Below, piece by piece: positions 26,612 to 35,593 of a stretch of DNA of 64,000 bases. Below the pieces are notes generated by a model. It was not told where the DNA came from. It made no database searches and saw nothing but the letters and a program-made list of their open reading frames with translations. The position numbers and the translations under genes are program-made. The stretch spans positions 248,001 to 312,000 of the forward strand of contig NZ_FOSR01000002.1 in the NCBI RefSeq assembly GCF_900114325.1. Direction: 5' to 3'. The first letter of the stretch is position 1. Each line of letters opens with the position of its first letter. The stretch is from Rhodanobacter glycinis. Lineage in GTDB: Bacteria > Pseudomonadota > Gammaproteobacteria > Xanthomonadales > Rhodanobacteraceae.

Positions 26612-27445
26612 TCACGCCATGCGCGGGTGGCTGCCGGGTGAAACGGAATCGCGCAGGGCAGGCTTCCCGATCAGACCCATGATTTCGCGATGCAGTTCCG
26701 CCGAGCCTGCGGCAATGACCCGGCTGCCACTGTGCATGCCCAGCGAATGCCCTTCCCAATCCGTGATCACACCGCCCGCTGCCTCGATGACCGGCGCCAG
26801 CGCCAGATAGTCATAGGGCTTCAGGTCGGCCTCGATCACCACATCGATATGCCCGGAGGCAAGCAACGCATAGCTGTAGCAGTCACCGCCGAAACGCCGG
26901 TTCTGTGCGGCCCGGCTGATCCGTTCAAACACCGCCAACTCGGCTTGCGAAAACGCATCCGGCGAGGTGGTGTAGACCACCGCACCTGCCAGCGCCGTGC
27001 CCTGCCTGCTGCGGCACGGCCGTCCGTTGAGGGTCGTGCTTGCACCGCGCATGCCTATCCAGCGTTCGTCGAGCACCGGCATGTCGATCAAGCCAAGCAC
27101 CGGTTGGCCCTCGTGCAACAGGGCCAGTAGCGTCCCCCACAGTGGCCAGCCCGTGACGAAGCTTCGCGTCCCGTCGATGGGATCGATCGACCACACGTAT
27201 TCCGCATCGGTGTGGCTCGAGCCATGCTCTTCGCCAAGTACACCATGTTCCGGGTAGGCCTCCCGGATGCACTCGCGCACCATCGCCTCGACATTGCGGT
27301 CCACTTCCGTGACGGGACTAGCGTCACCCTTGAACTTGACATGCAAGTTGCTGCGGAAGCCCGGCAACGACATGGCCCGCGCGCGCTCGGCAACGCTTTC
27401 GGCGAATCGACGGAATTCCTCGGTGGACGACGCAGGCAAGGCCAT
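26612..27445 (-). CDS. HisN-like inositol-monophosphatase-family phosphatase
   Basis: A 277-residue cytoplasmic protein with GAGG upstream of the ATG. Metal-binding motifs are GEEHG (71-75), DPIDGTRSF (88-96) and the C-terminal EADLKPYDYLALAPVIEAAGG. The phrases TSPD-F, GGDCYSYALLASGHID and ITDWEG are those of the histidinol-phosphatase-like HisN subgroup rather than SuhB. Family members remove phosphate from histidinol phosphate or other small phosphoesters. There is no histidine gene nearby. It leads the minus-strand operon with phospholipase C and is divergent from the importer, so a role in dephosphorylating an imported or released phosphoester is likely. Confidence 0.87.
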   Translation of the reverse strand: MALPASSTEEFRRFAESVAERARAMSLPGFRSNLHVKFKGDASPVTEVDRNVEAMVRECIREAYPEHGVLGEEHGSSHTDAEYVWSIDPIDGTRSFVTGWPLWGTLLALLHEGQPVLGLIDMPVLDERWIGMRGASTTLNGRPCRSRQGTALAGAVVYTTSPDAFSQAELAVFERISRAAQNRRFGGDCYSYALLASGHIDVVIEADLKPYDYLALAPVIEAAGGVITDWEGHSLGMHSGSRVIAAGSAELHREIMGLIGKPALRDSVSPGSHPRMA

Positions 27446-27529
27446 TTGGCTACCTCACGAATGGAAACGAAGACGGAGCCGACCCTCGTCGACGCCTGCC
27501 CGGATCATGACAGGGCAGCGAGCACTTTT

Positions 27530-27572
27530 GTAGGATTTTCCTCAAATTTGCAAATGTCCACAAAATGACACA
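27530..27572. promoter_or_regulatory. AT-rich palindromic region between the phosphatase and importer operons
   Basis: The divergent gap 27446-27672 contains an AT-rich block unlike its surroundings. It holds overlapping palindromes CAAATTTG (27543-27550) and ATTTGCAAAT (27546-27555), followed by GTCCACAAAATGACA. It is a good candidate for the DeoR-type regulator's operator controlling both directions. Promoter boxes cannot be fixed with confidence. Confidence 0.4.
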
Positions 27573-27672
27573 TTCTCTGGGCAAGCTGGGGACCGGGTAT
27601 CAGGACGTCCCACGCTTCAAGGACGCCCGTTCGCGAATCGACGCCAACAGCCGTACCGCACAGGTTGCTCTC

Positions 27673-28680
27673 ATGCGCATAGCCACCAGACTCGCCGCCG
27701 CGTTTGCCGTGTATGCCCTTGCCTGTGGTTGGGCACAGGCGGGCTCGATCACGGTCTATACGGCGCTCGAGAACGACGAAGTCTCGGTGTACCTGGCCGC
27801 CGCGCGCCAGGCGATGCCTGACCTGCACGTCCACGTGCTGCGCCTTTCCACGGGAGACTTGGCCGCACGCCTGATCGCCGAATCCGCCGCGCCGCATAAC
27901 GACGTGATCTGGGGCGAGGCACTCACCGACATGCTCGATCCGCGCATCGAGGCCGAGCTGGCACCGGTCACATCGCCCAACATCGCGAAGCTGCCTTCGC
28001 GCTACCGCGCGCCGGACGACAAATGGTTCGTCGCCACCGGCTACCTCGCCGCCTTCTGCGTGAATACCGATGCGCTCGCGGCCCAGCATCTGCCCATGCC
28101 GACATCGTGGGCTGACCTGGCGAAGCCGGTCTACAAGGGCCAAGTCGTCATGCCGGACCCGCAATCTTCCGGTACCGGCTACATGATTGTGGCGGCGATC
28201 CTGCAAGGCATGGGCGCGGACAAAGGCTGGGCTCTGCTGAAGCAGATCGCCGGCAACGTCGCCCAGTTCAGTCCGTCCGGGTCCAGCCCTTGCAAGCTGG
28301 CGCGCACCGGTGAATTTCCCATTGGCGTGTCGTTCGCCTTCACCGCCATGCAATCGATCCGACAGGGCTTTCCGATCAGGATGGTGATCCCATCGAGCGA
28401 TGTCGCCTATCAGCTGGAGGCCTCCGCCATGATGAAGACCTCGGCAAACCAGGTCGATGCGAAGCGCTTCCTCGATTGGATCGCCTCACCGCAGGCCGCC
28501 GCGCTGTACCGCAAGTACAAGAGCATCGTCGCGATGCCCGGCGCCGGACCGACGCCCGAGCAGATCAAGGACGGGCTGCCGGCAGACATCGCGCACCGAC
28601 TGTATCCGATGGATTTCAAGGCATCGATGGAAAACCGCGCGGCGACCATCGCCAGATGGAAGAGCGACGTGGCGAACTGA
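27673..28680 (+). CDS. periplasmic substrate-binding protein of a 2-aminoethylphosphonate/iron-type ABC importer
   Basis: A 335-residue protein from the ATG at 27673; a signal peptide ends at WAQAGS, after which the mature protein starts ITVYTALENDE, the usual opening of this binding-protein class. Typical phrases are DVIWGEALTDML, WFVATGYLAAFCVNTD, SWADLAKPVYKGQVVMPDPQSSGTGYM, and FLDWIASPQAAALYRKYKSIVAMPG. The class includes Fe(III)-binding proteins and the putative 2-aminoethylphosphonate-binding PhnS2 type; the conserved tyrosines of iron binders are not obvious here. First gene of a four-gene operon with the ATPase, permease and DeoR regulator. No phosphonatase gene is in the window. Confidence 0.85.
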   Translation: MRIATRLAAAFAVYALACGWAQAGSITVYTALENDEVSVYLAAARQAMPDLHVHVLRLSTGDLAARLIAESAAPHNDVIWGEALTDMLDPRIEAELAPVTSPNIAKLPSRYRAPDDKWFVATGYLAAFCVNTDALAAQHLPMPTSWADLAKPVYKGQVVMPDPQSSGTGYMIVAAILQGMGADKGWALLKQIAGNVAQFSPSGSSPCKLARTGEFPIGVSFAFTAMQSIRQGFPIRMVIPSSDVAYQLEASAMMKTSANQVDAKRFLDWIASPQAAALYRKYKSIVAMPGAGPTPEQIKDGLPADIAHRLYPMDFKASMENRAATIARWKSDVAN

Positions 28681-28710
28681 TACACGGGCACAAGAACGGG
28701 GAGCTCTCTG

Positions 28711-29718
28711 GTGCATTTCACGGTAAACGACGTCAGCAAGTCCTTCGGTGGCCGCCCGGCCCTGGATCGGGTGAGCTTTGCCGTGGGCGAACGCGACTTC
28801 GTCTGCCTGCTCGGGCCGAGCGGCTGCGGCAAGACCACCTTGCTGCGAATCGTCGCGGGCCTGCTCGCGACTGACAGCGGCAGCATCATGCTCGGTGCGA
28901 GGGACATCACCCGCATGCCGGCGCGCGAACGCAATTTCGGCATCGTGTTCCAGTCGTACTCGCTGTTTCCGAACATGACCGTGGCGGAAAACATCGGTTA
29001 CGGCATGAAGCTTCGCGGCCTGCCGCCCCGCGCCGCCGCAGCACGCCGCGATGAACTGCTCCGGCTGATCCAGCTTCCGGATGAAGCAGGCAAATATCCC
29101 GCGCAGCTTTCCGGTGGGCAGCAGCAACGTGTTGCGCTGGCACGAGCGCTGGCCGTCGATCCGGCCTTGCTGCTGCTCGACGAGCCCCTTTCCGCCCTGG
29201 ACGCCCGCGTGCGCGAACAGATGCGCGGCGAGATTCACCAGGTGCAACGCCAACTCGGCATTCCCACCCTGATGGTCACGCATGACCAGCAGGAAGCGCT
29301 GACCCTGGCCGACACGATCATTTGCATGAACCGGGGCCGCATCGAGCAGATCGGCACGCCACGCCAGCTGTACATGAATCCGGCGACGCGCTTTGTGGCC
29401 CAGTTCATCGGCGCGTCCAACCTGTTGCCGACAAGCTGGGTGCGCGAAGCGCTGCCGACGCTGCTGTCCGGGCGACCTGCAGCACCCGACCACCATCTGG
29501 AAGCCTGCCTGCGTCCGGAGGACGTGCACGCAACTGCCGCCGAAGACGGCGAAGGCACGGTACGCGCCGTCACCTTCCTCGGCAGCATGATCCGGCTGGT
29601 GATCGACTGGCGGGGCCGCTCATTCACCGCGGAGCAGCATCGCGACTGCACGCTCAAGCCCGGTGACAGCGTCACCCTGGACGTGCGACCGGACCGTTCC
29701 GCATGGGTGGCCGCATGA
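28711..29718 (+). CDS. ABC transporter ATPase (PotA/FbpC/PhnT type)
   Basis: A 335-residue protein using a GTG start at 28711, supported by GGGGAG seven bases upstream. Walker A GPSGCGKTT (residues 35-43), signature LSGGQQQRVALARAL, Walker B LLLLDEPLSALD and switch VTHDQQEA are all intact. A C-terminal TOBE-type domain (about residues 240-335) follows, as in importers of the spermidine, iron and phosphonate group. It lies 30 bases after the binding-protein gene and overlaps the permease start by four bases. Confidence 0.93.
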   Translation: MHFTVNDVSKSFGGRPALDRVSFAVGERDFVCLLGPSGCGKTTLLRIVAGLLATDSGSIMLGARDITRMPARERNFGIVFQSYSLFPNMTVAENIGYGMKLRGLPPRAAAARRDELLRLIQLPDEAGKYPAQLSGGQQQRVALARALAVDPALLLLDEPLSALDARVREQMRGEIHQVQRQLGIPTLMVTHDQQEALTLADTIICMNRGRIEQIGTPRQLYMNPATRFVAQFIGASNLLPTSWVREALPTLLSGRPAAPDHHLEACLRPEDVHATAAEDGEGTVRAVTFLGSMIRLVIDWRGRSFTAEQHRDCTLKPGDSVTLDVRPDRSAWVAA

Positions 29719-31391
29719 ACCGGGCCGTGCGTACAAACCATCCTGGCGTGCCGGGCGATCGCCTGCTGGCCTGGACCTTCATCGGCCTGCCCGTGCTCGG
29801 CCTGCTGCTGTTCTTCGGCTACCCGCTGATCGTCATCGGCCTGCGCAGCTTCCTCGGTCAGGGGGATGTCCTGAGCCTGGCCCATTACCGGCGGCTGTGG
29901 ACCGACCCCGGCCTTCCGCGTGTCATGTTGCATACGCTGTGGGTCAGCGGCACCACCATGCTGCTCACCACGGTGGCGGCGCTGGCGATCGCGATGGCGC
30001 TGCACCGGTCGCGGATGAAGGGCAAGTGGCTGGTCCGTGGCGTCCTCATTCTGCCGCTGCTGGCGCCGTCGCTGGTGCAGGGGCTGGGATTGATCTTTTT
30101 GTTCGGGCGCAACGGCCTGGTGCACAGGCTCACCGGCTTGCCCACCGACATCTACGGCTTCGCCAGCCTGGTCGCCGCGGACGTCCTGTACGCGCTTCCA
30201 CAAGCCGTGCTGATCATTTCCGTCGCGCTGGTACGCACCGATCGCCGCTACTACGACGCCGCGGAATCGATGGGTGCCTCCGCCTGGCGGCAATTCATCG
30301 ACATCACCTTGCCCCAGGCCAAGCTTGGCCTGCTGTCAGCGGCCTTCGTGGTGTTCACCATCACCATCACCGATTTCGGCAATGCCATGGTCGTGGGCGG
30401 CTCGTATCGGGTTCTGGCCTCCGAGATCTACAATCAGGTTTCCGGCCAGATGGATTTCGGCATGGGCGCAACCATCGGCATGGTCCTTTTGCTGCCGGCG
30501 ATTCTGTCGCTGTATATCGAGCACGTGGCCTCGCGCCAGCACAACGGTTCGGAACACGCGCTGCCTTCCGAAGCACCGCCCGGGCGCGGGCGCGACGCGG
30601 CGTTGTCGATGACCTGCATCGGTTTGCTGTTGCCGGTGGCGGTCGTACTGGCGACCGTGTTCTACGCCAGCTTCGTAAAGCTGTGGCCCTACGACTTCAG
30701 CCTGACGCTGGCGCATTACCACACGAACCTTCCGGACGGCTATACGCCTATCCTTACTTCACTGAAGATCTCGATTGCCGTAGCCATCTTCGGCACGCTG
30801 CTACTGTTCATGCTGGCGATCGGCATGCGTCGACTGTCGCCCGCCCTGGCCCGCATCGTCGCGTTCCTCGCCATGATGCCGGCGGCCGTGCCCGGCATGA
30901 TCATCGGCATCGGCTACGTGCTGGCCTTCAACCATGGTCCGTTGTCGCACTGGCTCTACGGCAGCCTGGCCATCGTCGCGTTGTGCAATTTCTACCACTA
31001 CCACACGCAAGGTTTCCTCACGATATCGACCGGCTTGCGTACCGTGCCGGCCGCGCTGGAAGACGCTACCACCTGCCTTGGAGGCGGCCCGTTGCAATCC
31101 ACCCGGGACGCGGTGCTGCCGTTCGTCGCCCCGGCACTGGTATCGACGTTCTTCCTGCTTTTCATGCAATCGATGGTCACCCTCTCGGCGGTGACCTTTC
31201 TGGTCACGCCGGAATTGAACCTGGCTTCCGTATCCGTCATGCAGTTGAACGAGAACGGCTTCATTTCGCAGGCGGCCGCCTATTCCGCGTGCATCGTCGC
31301 CGTCGTGGCCGTCGCACTCGGCCTGATGCGCCTGAGCACGGCCCGCATCGGCATCTATCTGCAACAAAGGGGAAAACTGCATGTGGCATGA
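29715..31391 (+). CDS. fused ABC importer permease (two BPD_transp_1 domains)
   Basis: A 558-residue inner-membrane protein starting at the ATG at 29715, which overlaps the ATPase stop as ATGA; another in-frame ATG lies 12 bases upstream. It has about 12 membrane segments in two homologous halves. Each half carries an EAA-type coupling loop: AAESMGASAWRQFIDITLPQA and EDATTCLGGGPLQSTRDAVLPFVAPAL. Duplicated single-chain permeases are typical of Fe(III) FbpB and of the putative 2-aminoethylphosphonate PhnU2 group. It forms the channel for the binding protein and ATPase encoded just upstream. The end overlaps the DeoR gene by 11 bases. Confidence 0.92.
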   Translation: MNRAVRTNHPGVPGDRLLAWTFIGLPVLGLLLFFGYPLIVIGLRSFLGQGDVLSLAHYRRLWTDPGLPRVMLHTLWVSGTTMLLTTVAALAIAMALHRSRMKGKWLVRGVLILPLLAPSLVQGLGLIFLFGRNGLVHRLTGLPTDIYGFASLVAADVLYALPQAVLIISVALVRTDRRYYDAAESMGASAWRQFIDITLPQAKLGLLSAAFVVFTITITDFGNAMVVGGSYRVLASEIYNQVSGQMDFGMGATIGMVLLLPAILSLYIEHVASRQHNGSEHALPSEAPPGRGRDAALSMTCIGLLLPVAVVLATVFYASFVKLWPYDFSLTLAHYHTNLPDGYTPILTSLKISIAVAIFGTLLLFMLAIGMRRLSPALARIVAFLAMMPAAVPGMIIGIGYVLAFNHGPLSHWLYGSLAIVALCNFYHYHTQGFLTISTGLRTVPAALEDATTCLGGGPLQSTRDAVLPFVAPALVSTFFLLFMQSMVTLSAVTFLVTPELNLASVSVMQLNENGFISQAAAYSACIVAVVAVALGLMRLSTARIGIYLQQRGKLHVA

Positions 31392-32148
31392 GGAACGCCA
31401 TCAACGCATCCGCAGCCTGCTGAAGGCGTTCGGACAGGTCTCGGTCGATCGATTCACCAGCGATCTCGGCGTATCGCGCGAAACGATCCGCCGCGACCTG
31501 CTGAAGCTCGAAGCCATGGGCGAGGTCTTGCGGGTGCATGGCGGTGCCGTACTTGCCGGAAACGAACCTCCCATCGGGGTCCGTGCCACCACGCGGGTCA
31601 AGGAAAAACAGCTGATCGCAAAGAAGATTGCCGCGCTGGTCGAAAGCGGGCAAACCGTTTTCCTCGATTCGGGGAGCACCATGTCGGCGGTCGCCGAAGC
31701 GCTGGCAGGGCTGATCAACCTGACCGTCGTCACCAATTCGGTGGACGTGGCCAGGAAGATCGCTGGCCCCACGGGTGACCGCAACAACAATCACGTGCAA
31801 CTGCTGGGCGGCCGTTTCCACGGCGAACTGTCCTCGAACTACGGGCCCGGCACCATCGCCGAAATCCAGCGCTACCAGGCGCACCTGGCGATTCTCTCAC
31901 CAGTGGGCGTAGACACCGAGTACGGCGCGAGCAGCTTCTTGCTGGATGAGTCGGAAATCGCACGAGCCATGAACGCGAATGCATTGCGTACGGTGATCGC
32001 CGCCGACCATTCGAAGATTGGCGTGCGCAGCAGGATCGGCTACTGCCCGCTGAAGGACATCGATGTGCTGGTAACGGACCGGGCTGCCGTGAAGATCAAG
32101 GCGATGAAGGCGATAAGCAGACACGTCGGAAAGGTGATCTACGCATGA
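31381..32148 (+). CDS. DeoR/GlpR-family transcriptional regulator
   Basis: A 255-residue protein with an N-terminal DeoR helix-turn-helix (RHQRIRSLLKAFGQVSVDRF and LGVSRETIRRDLLKLEAMGEVLRVHGGAV). The C-terminal DeoRC sugar-phosphate sensor has VFLDSGSTMSAVAEAL, TVVTNSVDVA and VIAADHSKIG. Members of this family normally bind a phosphorylated sugar or polyol as inducer. It overlaps the permease gene by 11 bases, so it is made with the importer. It probably controls the importer operon and the divergent phosphatase/phospholipase C operon, which fits a phosphoester-type inducer. Confidence 0.92.
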   Translation: MWHEERHQRIRSLLKAFGQVSVDRFTSDLGVSRETIRRDLLKLEAMGEVLRVHGGAVLAGNEPPIGVRATTRVKEKQLIAKKIAALVESGQTVFLDSGSTMSAVAEALAGLINLTVVTNSVDVARKIAGPTGDRNNNHVQLLGGRFHGELSSNYGPGTIAEIQRYQAHLAILSPVGVDTEYGASSFLLDESEIARAMNANALRTVIAADHSKIGVRSRIGYCPLKDIDVLVTDRAAVKIKAMKAISRHVGKVIYA

Positions 32149-32479
32149 AACCGGTTATCCGACGAGGCGGGTATCGCGGACAGTCGCCACCACGACACCG
32201 CGCCTGCCGGGAAACACTTGAAGCAGACGGCCCATGAGCCCGCTCCGAATGAAGCACAAGGAATAGAAGCTGCATGTTGCGTTGGCCACCGACGATATGT
32301 CGGTCGAAAAAATTCAATACGGCGGTGCATCGGGCACCTGCCGTCATCGAACCCCCTCAGCTCCAGGGGCTCGGCGGAATACCCGGGACCCGATTTTTCA
32401 TGGATGGCTTTTGGATCGATTGAAATCGATGTATCCATTGCTTGTCAGCAACCTATCTTCTTTTCAAGGAGTCACCACC
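32149..32479. other. 331-base intergenic region before the Oar-type TBDT
   Basis: No gene is apparent. Small hairpins ACCGAC-gatat-GTCGGT (32288-32304) and CCCCT-cagctcc-AGGGG (around 32351) may end the upstream operon. The best signal is the inverted repeat at 32415-32430, listed separately. Confidence 0.5.
32415..32430. promoter_or_regulatory. operator-like inverted repeat upstream of the Oar-type TBDT
   Basis: ATCGATT-ga-AATCGAT: perfect 7-base arms with a 2-base centre, 50 bases before the receptor start. Similar to the weaker element at 15101-15116 before GH92. It suggests a LacI-like repressor for the second glycan locus. Confidence 0.5.
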
Positions 32480-35400
32480 ATGAGTCGGCAAATGAAATCC
32501 GTTTCACTCCGATCGGCGATTGCGCTGGCACTGGCAGCCGTGCTGTCAGGCACCGTCGTGCACGCCCAATCCACCACCGGCAGCATCATCGGGCAAGCCC
32601 CTGTCGTCAGCGGCGAAACCGTCCTGATCCAGGGCAGCAACGGCCTCACTCGCGAAGTGCCCGTCGACAGCCGGGGCCGCTACAGCGCGGTATCGCTGCC
32701 CCTGGCCACCTACACGGTGTCGCTGCAGCAGAACGGCAAGACCCTCGACACGCGCGACCATGTCACCTTGCGCGTCGGCATTGCCACCAATGTGTCCTTC
32801 TCCGCGACGGCCTCCGCAAACACCTCGCCGGCCGGCGTGCAACAACTCAGCACCGTCTCGGTGAGCGCCAATGCGCTGCCCCCTATAGATGTCACCTCCA
32901 CCGGCTCCAGCACCATCATCACGGCCGAACAGATGGCCAGGTTGCCGCTGGCGCGCACGGCCGAGGCGGTGGCCTTGCTGGCTCCCGGCGCACTGCCCGC
33001 CAGCACCTACTTCCATGGTGCCATGGGCAACACACTGGTCTCGTTCAGCGGTTCGGCGGCCACCGAGAACGCCTACTACATCAACGGCTTCAACACGACC
33101 GACCCGCTGAGCGGCTTTGGCGGCATCACCCTGCCCTACGGCGCGGTCGAGCAGGAAGAGATATTGAATGGCGGCTACTCGGCAGCCTATGGCCGCTCCG
33201 ACGGCGGCGTGATCAGCCAGGTCGGCAAGCGCGGCACCAACCAATGGCATTTCGGTGCACAGGTGCTGTGGCAGCCGGCCTTCGCGCAGAACGACCAGCG
33301 GAACATCTACTACGCCCGCGGCAGCAAGGCCGGCCAGATCTTCCAGCGCAAGAACCAGAACAAATCATGGGAAACCACGGTGGATGCCTACGCTGGCGGA
33401 CCGCTGATCAAGGACCGCCTGTACGTCTTCGCCGCCGTCGAGGCGAAGCAGCAGCAAGGCAACACGATCAGCGACAAATCATCGACCCCCGCCAATACCC
33501 GCTACACCTACAAGGATCCGAAGAGCTACCTGAAGCTCGACTGGAACATCAACGACTCCAACATCCTGGAACTGACCGGGGTGTCGCAGACCCATCGCTC
33601 CGACGCTTCCGACTATGCCTACGACTACGACAGCGGCAGCACTGGCGGCTTCGTCAGCAAGGACACAACCAACAAGACCAGCGCAAAAATCTATGTGGCC
33701 AAGTTCACCAGCTACATTACCGACGACCTCACGCTGAGCGCCATGTACGGCAAGTCCAGCATCGACTACTTCACCCAGGTGCCTGACTCCGGCGTGGATG
33801 GCCCCAGCATTCGCGGACTTGACCAGGAGAACCCGGCATATGTCGGGAACCAACCGCGCACCAACGGCCAGACCATTGACGTAGTCAACAATCCCAGCCA
33901 TCGCTCGACCAATCGCAACCTGCGGCTGGACCTCACCTACAAGATCGGCGACCACTCGATCACCGCGGGCATCGACAACCAGGACTCGCACGACATCGAC
34001 GACGGCGCCACCATCGGTAGCGGCTACGAGCTGTGGTACGGCAAGGGCGACCCGAATACCGACATCAGCGAATCTCCCTTCGTCGATGCGCCCGGCAAAT
34101 ACCCCGGCGGCGAGGAGGGCTACTTCGGCTACATCCGCCACTATTCCAATTCCGCCTCGGTGCGGGTGAAACAGCGGGCGCAATACGTCGAGGACCACTG
34201 GCAGGTTACCGACCGGTTGATGCTGCAACTTGGCATCCGCAACGACCAGTTCACCAACTACAACCCCGCCGGCGCCCCCTATCTTCGCCTCACCAGTCCG
34301 CAGTGGGCACCTCGGCTGGGCTTCTCCTGGGACGTGCATGGTGATTCGTCGCTGAAGGTCTACGGCAACGCCGGACGCTACTACCTCGCCATGCCGGCCA
34401 GCGTGGCGCTGCGCACGGCAGCGGGCTCGATCGCCACGAACCAGTACTTCACCTATACCGGCATCGATGCCAATGGCATGCCGACCGGCATGACCTTCCT
34501 AAAGTCGTCTACCGGCGGCGCCGTCTCGCCCAACGGCGAATACGGCCAGCCACCGGACCCGAAGACCGTCAGTGCGCAGAACATCAAGTCGGAATACCAG
34601 GATGAATTCATCCTCGGCTTCGACCAGCAGATCAATCCGAAGTGGCTATGGGGCATGAAGGGGACCGTGCGCCATCTGAGGAATGCACTGGACGACGTCT
34701 GCGACAACGGCGCGATCGGCCGCGCGGCACAGGCGCAGGGGGCGGATCTTTCCACGCTCACCATCGGCTCGTGCTACCTGTCCAACCCGGGGCGCGCCAA
34801 TACCTACGACCTGGTCAACGCCAGCGGCGGCTACACGAAGGTGACCGTCACCAACAAGGACTTCGGCTTCCCCCAACTCAAGCGCAATTACGATGGACTG
34901 GAGGTCTACCTGTCGCATCCGTTCGACGGCAAGTGGTCGGGCAAGATCGATTACGTCTGGTCGCACAGCTACGGCAACACCGAGGGCCAGGTCACCTCGT
35001 TCACAGGGCAGCAGAACGTGTCCGCCACGCGTGACTGGGATTACTACCAGCTGATGCTCTACGCCAATGGCGACCAGGGCAACGACCGGCGCCATGCGCT
35101 GAAGATCTACGGCTCGTACCAGATCGCACCGGAATGGATGGTGTCGGCGAATCTTTCGATTCTCTCCGGCCTGCCCAAGGAGTGCCTCGGATTCTTCGGG
35201 ACGCAGCAGAACGATCCGGTCGGCTATGGCAGTTACTACCATTACTGCGATGGCCAACCTTCTCCTCCGGGCAAGGTCGGCAGCAATCCGTGGCAGGAGA
35301 TCATCACCGGCAGCGTCGAATACCGCCCGCAGTGGGCCGACCACAAGCTGGCATTCAACCTGATGGTGTACAACCTGCTCAACCAGCAACGGCCCCTGCA

Positions 35401-35509
35401 GATCAGCCCTGGATACGGCTCGAGCAAATCGATCAACGACAGCTATGAGCGCGTCATCGACTACACGATGCCTCGATACGTCCGCTTCGGAATCTCCTAC
35501 GACTTCTGA
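32480..35509 (+). CDS. Oar-type TonB-dependent receptor with carboxypeptidase-like N-domain
   Basis: A 1009-residue outer-membrane protein from the ATG at 32480 with AAGGAG upstream; the signal peptide ends near VHAQ (residue 30). Residues about 31-110 form a carboxypeptidase-regulatory-like beta domain (GETVLIQGSNGLTREVPVDSRGRYS). The plug follows (TVSVSANALPPIDVTSTGSSTIIT, DPLSGFGGITLPYGAVEQEEI, GGYSAAYGRSDGGVISQV). A large barrel ends in PRYVRFGISYDF with terminal Phe. Oar-like receptors import larger or less well defined substrates. It is the first gene of the plus-strand locus with CocE-like, GH3, GH35, GH27 and GH2 genes, so its ligand is probably a galactose-containing glycan. Confidence 0.92.
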   Translation: MSRQMKSVSLRSAIALALAAVLSGTVVHAQSTTGSIIGQAPVVSGETVLIQGSNGLTREVPVDSRGRYSAVSLPLATYTVSLQQNGKTLDTRDHVTLRVGIATNVSFSATASANTSPAGVQQLSTVSVSANALPPIDVTSTGSSTIITAEQMARLPLARTAEAVALLAPGALPASTYFHGAMGNTLVSFSGSAATENAYYINGFNTTDPLSGFGGITLPYGAVEQEEILNGGYSAAYGRSDGGVISQVGKRGTNQWHFGAQVLWQPAFAQNDQRNIYYARGSKAGQIFQRKNQNKSWETTVDAYAGGPLIKDRLYVFAAVEAKQQQGNTISDKSSTPANTRYTYKDPKSYLKLDWNINDSNILELTGVSQTHRSDASDYAYDYDSGSTGGFVSKDTTNKTSAKIYVAKFTSYITDDLTLSAMYGKSSIDYFTQVPDSGVDGPSIRGLDQENPAYVGNQPRTNGQTIDVVNNPSHRSTNRNLRLDLTYKIGDHSITAGIDNQDSHDIDDGATIGSGYELWYGKGDPNTDISESPFVDAPGKYPGGEEGYFGYIRHYSNSASVRVKQRAQYVEDHWQVTDRLMLQLGIRNDQFTNYNPAGAPYLRLTSPQWAPRLGFSWDVHGDSSLKVYGNAGRYYLAMPASVALRTAAGSIATNQYFTYTGIDANGMPTGMTFLKSSTGGAVSPNGEYGQPPDPKTVSAQNIKSEYQDEFILGFDQQINPKWLWGMKGTVRHLRNALDDVCDNGAIGRAAQAQGADLSTLTIGSCYLSNPGRANTYDLVNASGGYTKVTVTNKDFGFPQLKRNYDGLEVYLSHPFDGKWSGKIDYVWSHSYGNTEGQVTSFTGQQNVSATRDWDYYQLMLYANGDQGNDRRHALKIYGSYQIAPEWMVSANLSILSGLPKECLGFFGTQQNDPVGYGSYYHYCDGQPSPPGKVGSNPWQEIITGSVEYRPQWADHKLAFNLMVYNLLNQQRPLQISPGYGSSKSINDSYERVIDYTMPRYVRFGISYDF

Positions 35510-35593
35510 CACGGCGATGCCTGCCCCGGCCAGCGCGTGGCGCGCATGGCCGGGTCCGGCATTCTGGAACAACCGGACCCAAGAGGACCGAAC

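Noticed and set aside
24359-26641. 760-codon plus-strand open frame opposite phospholipase C
   Set aside because: Unrecognisable product; phospholipase C motifs are unambiguous on the other strand.
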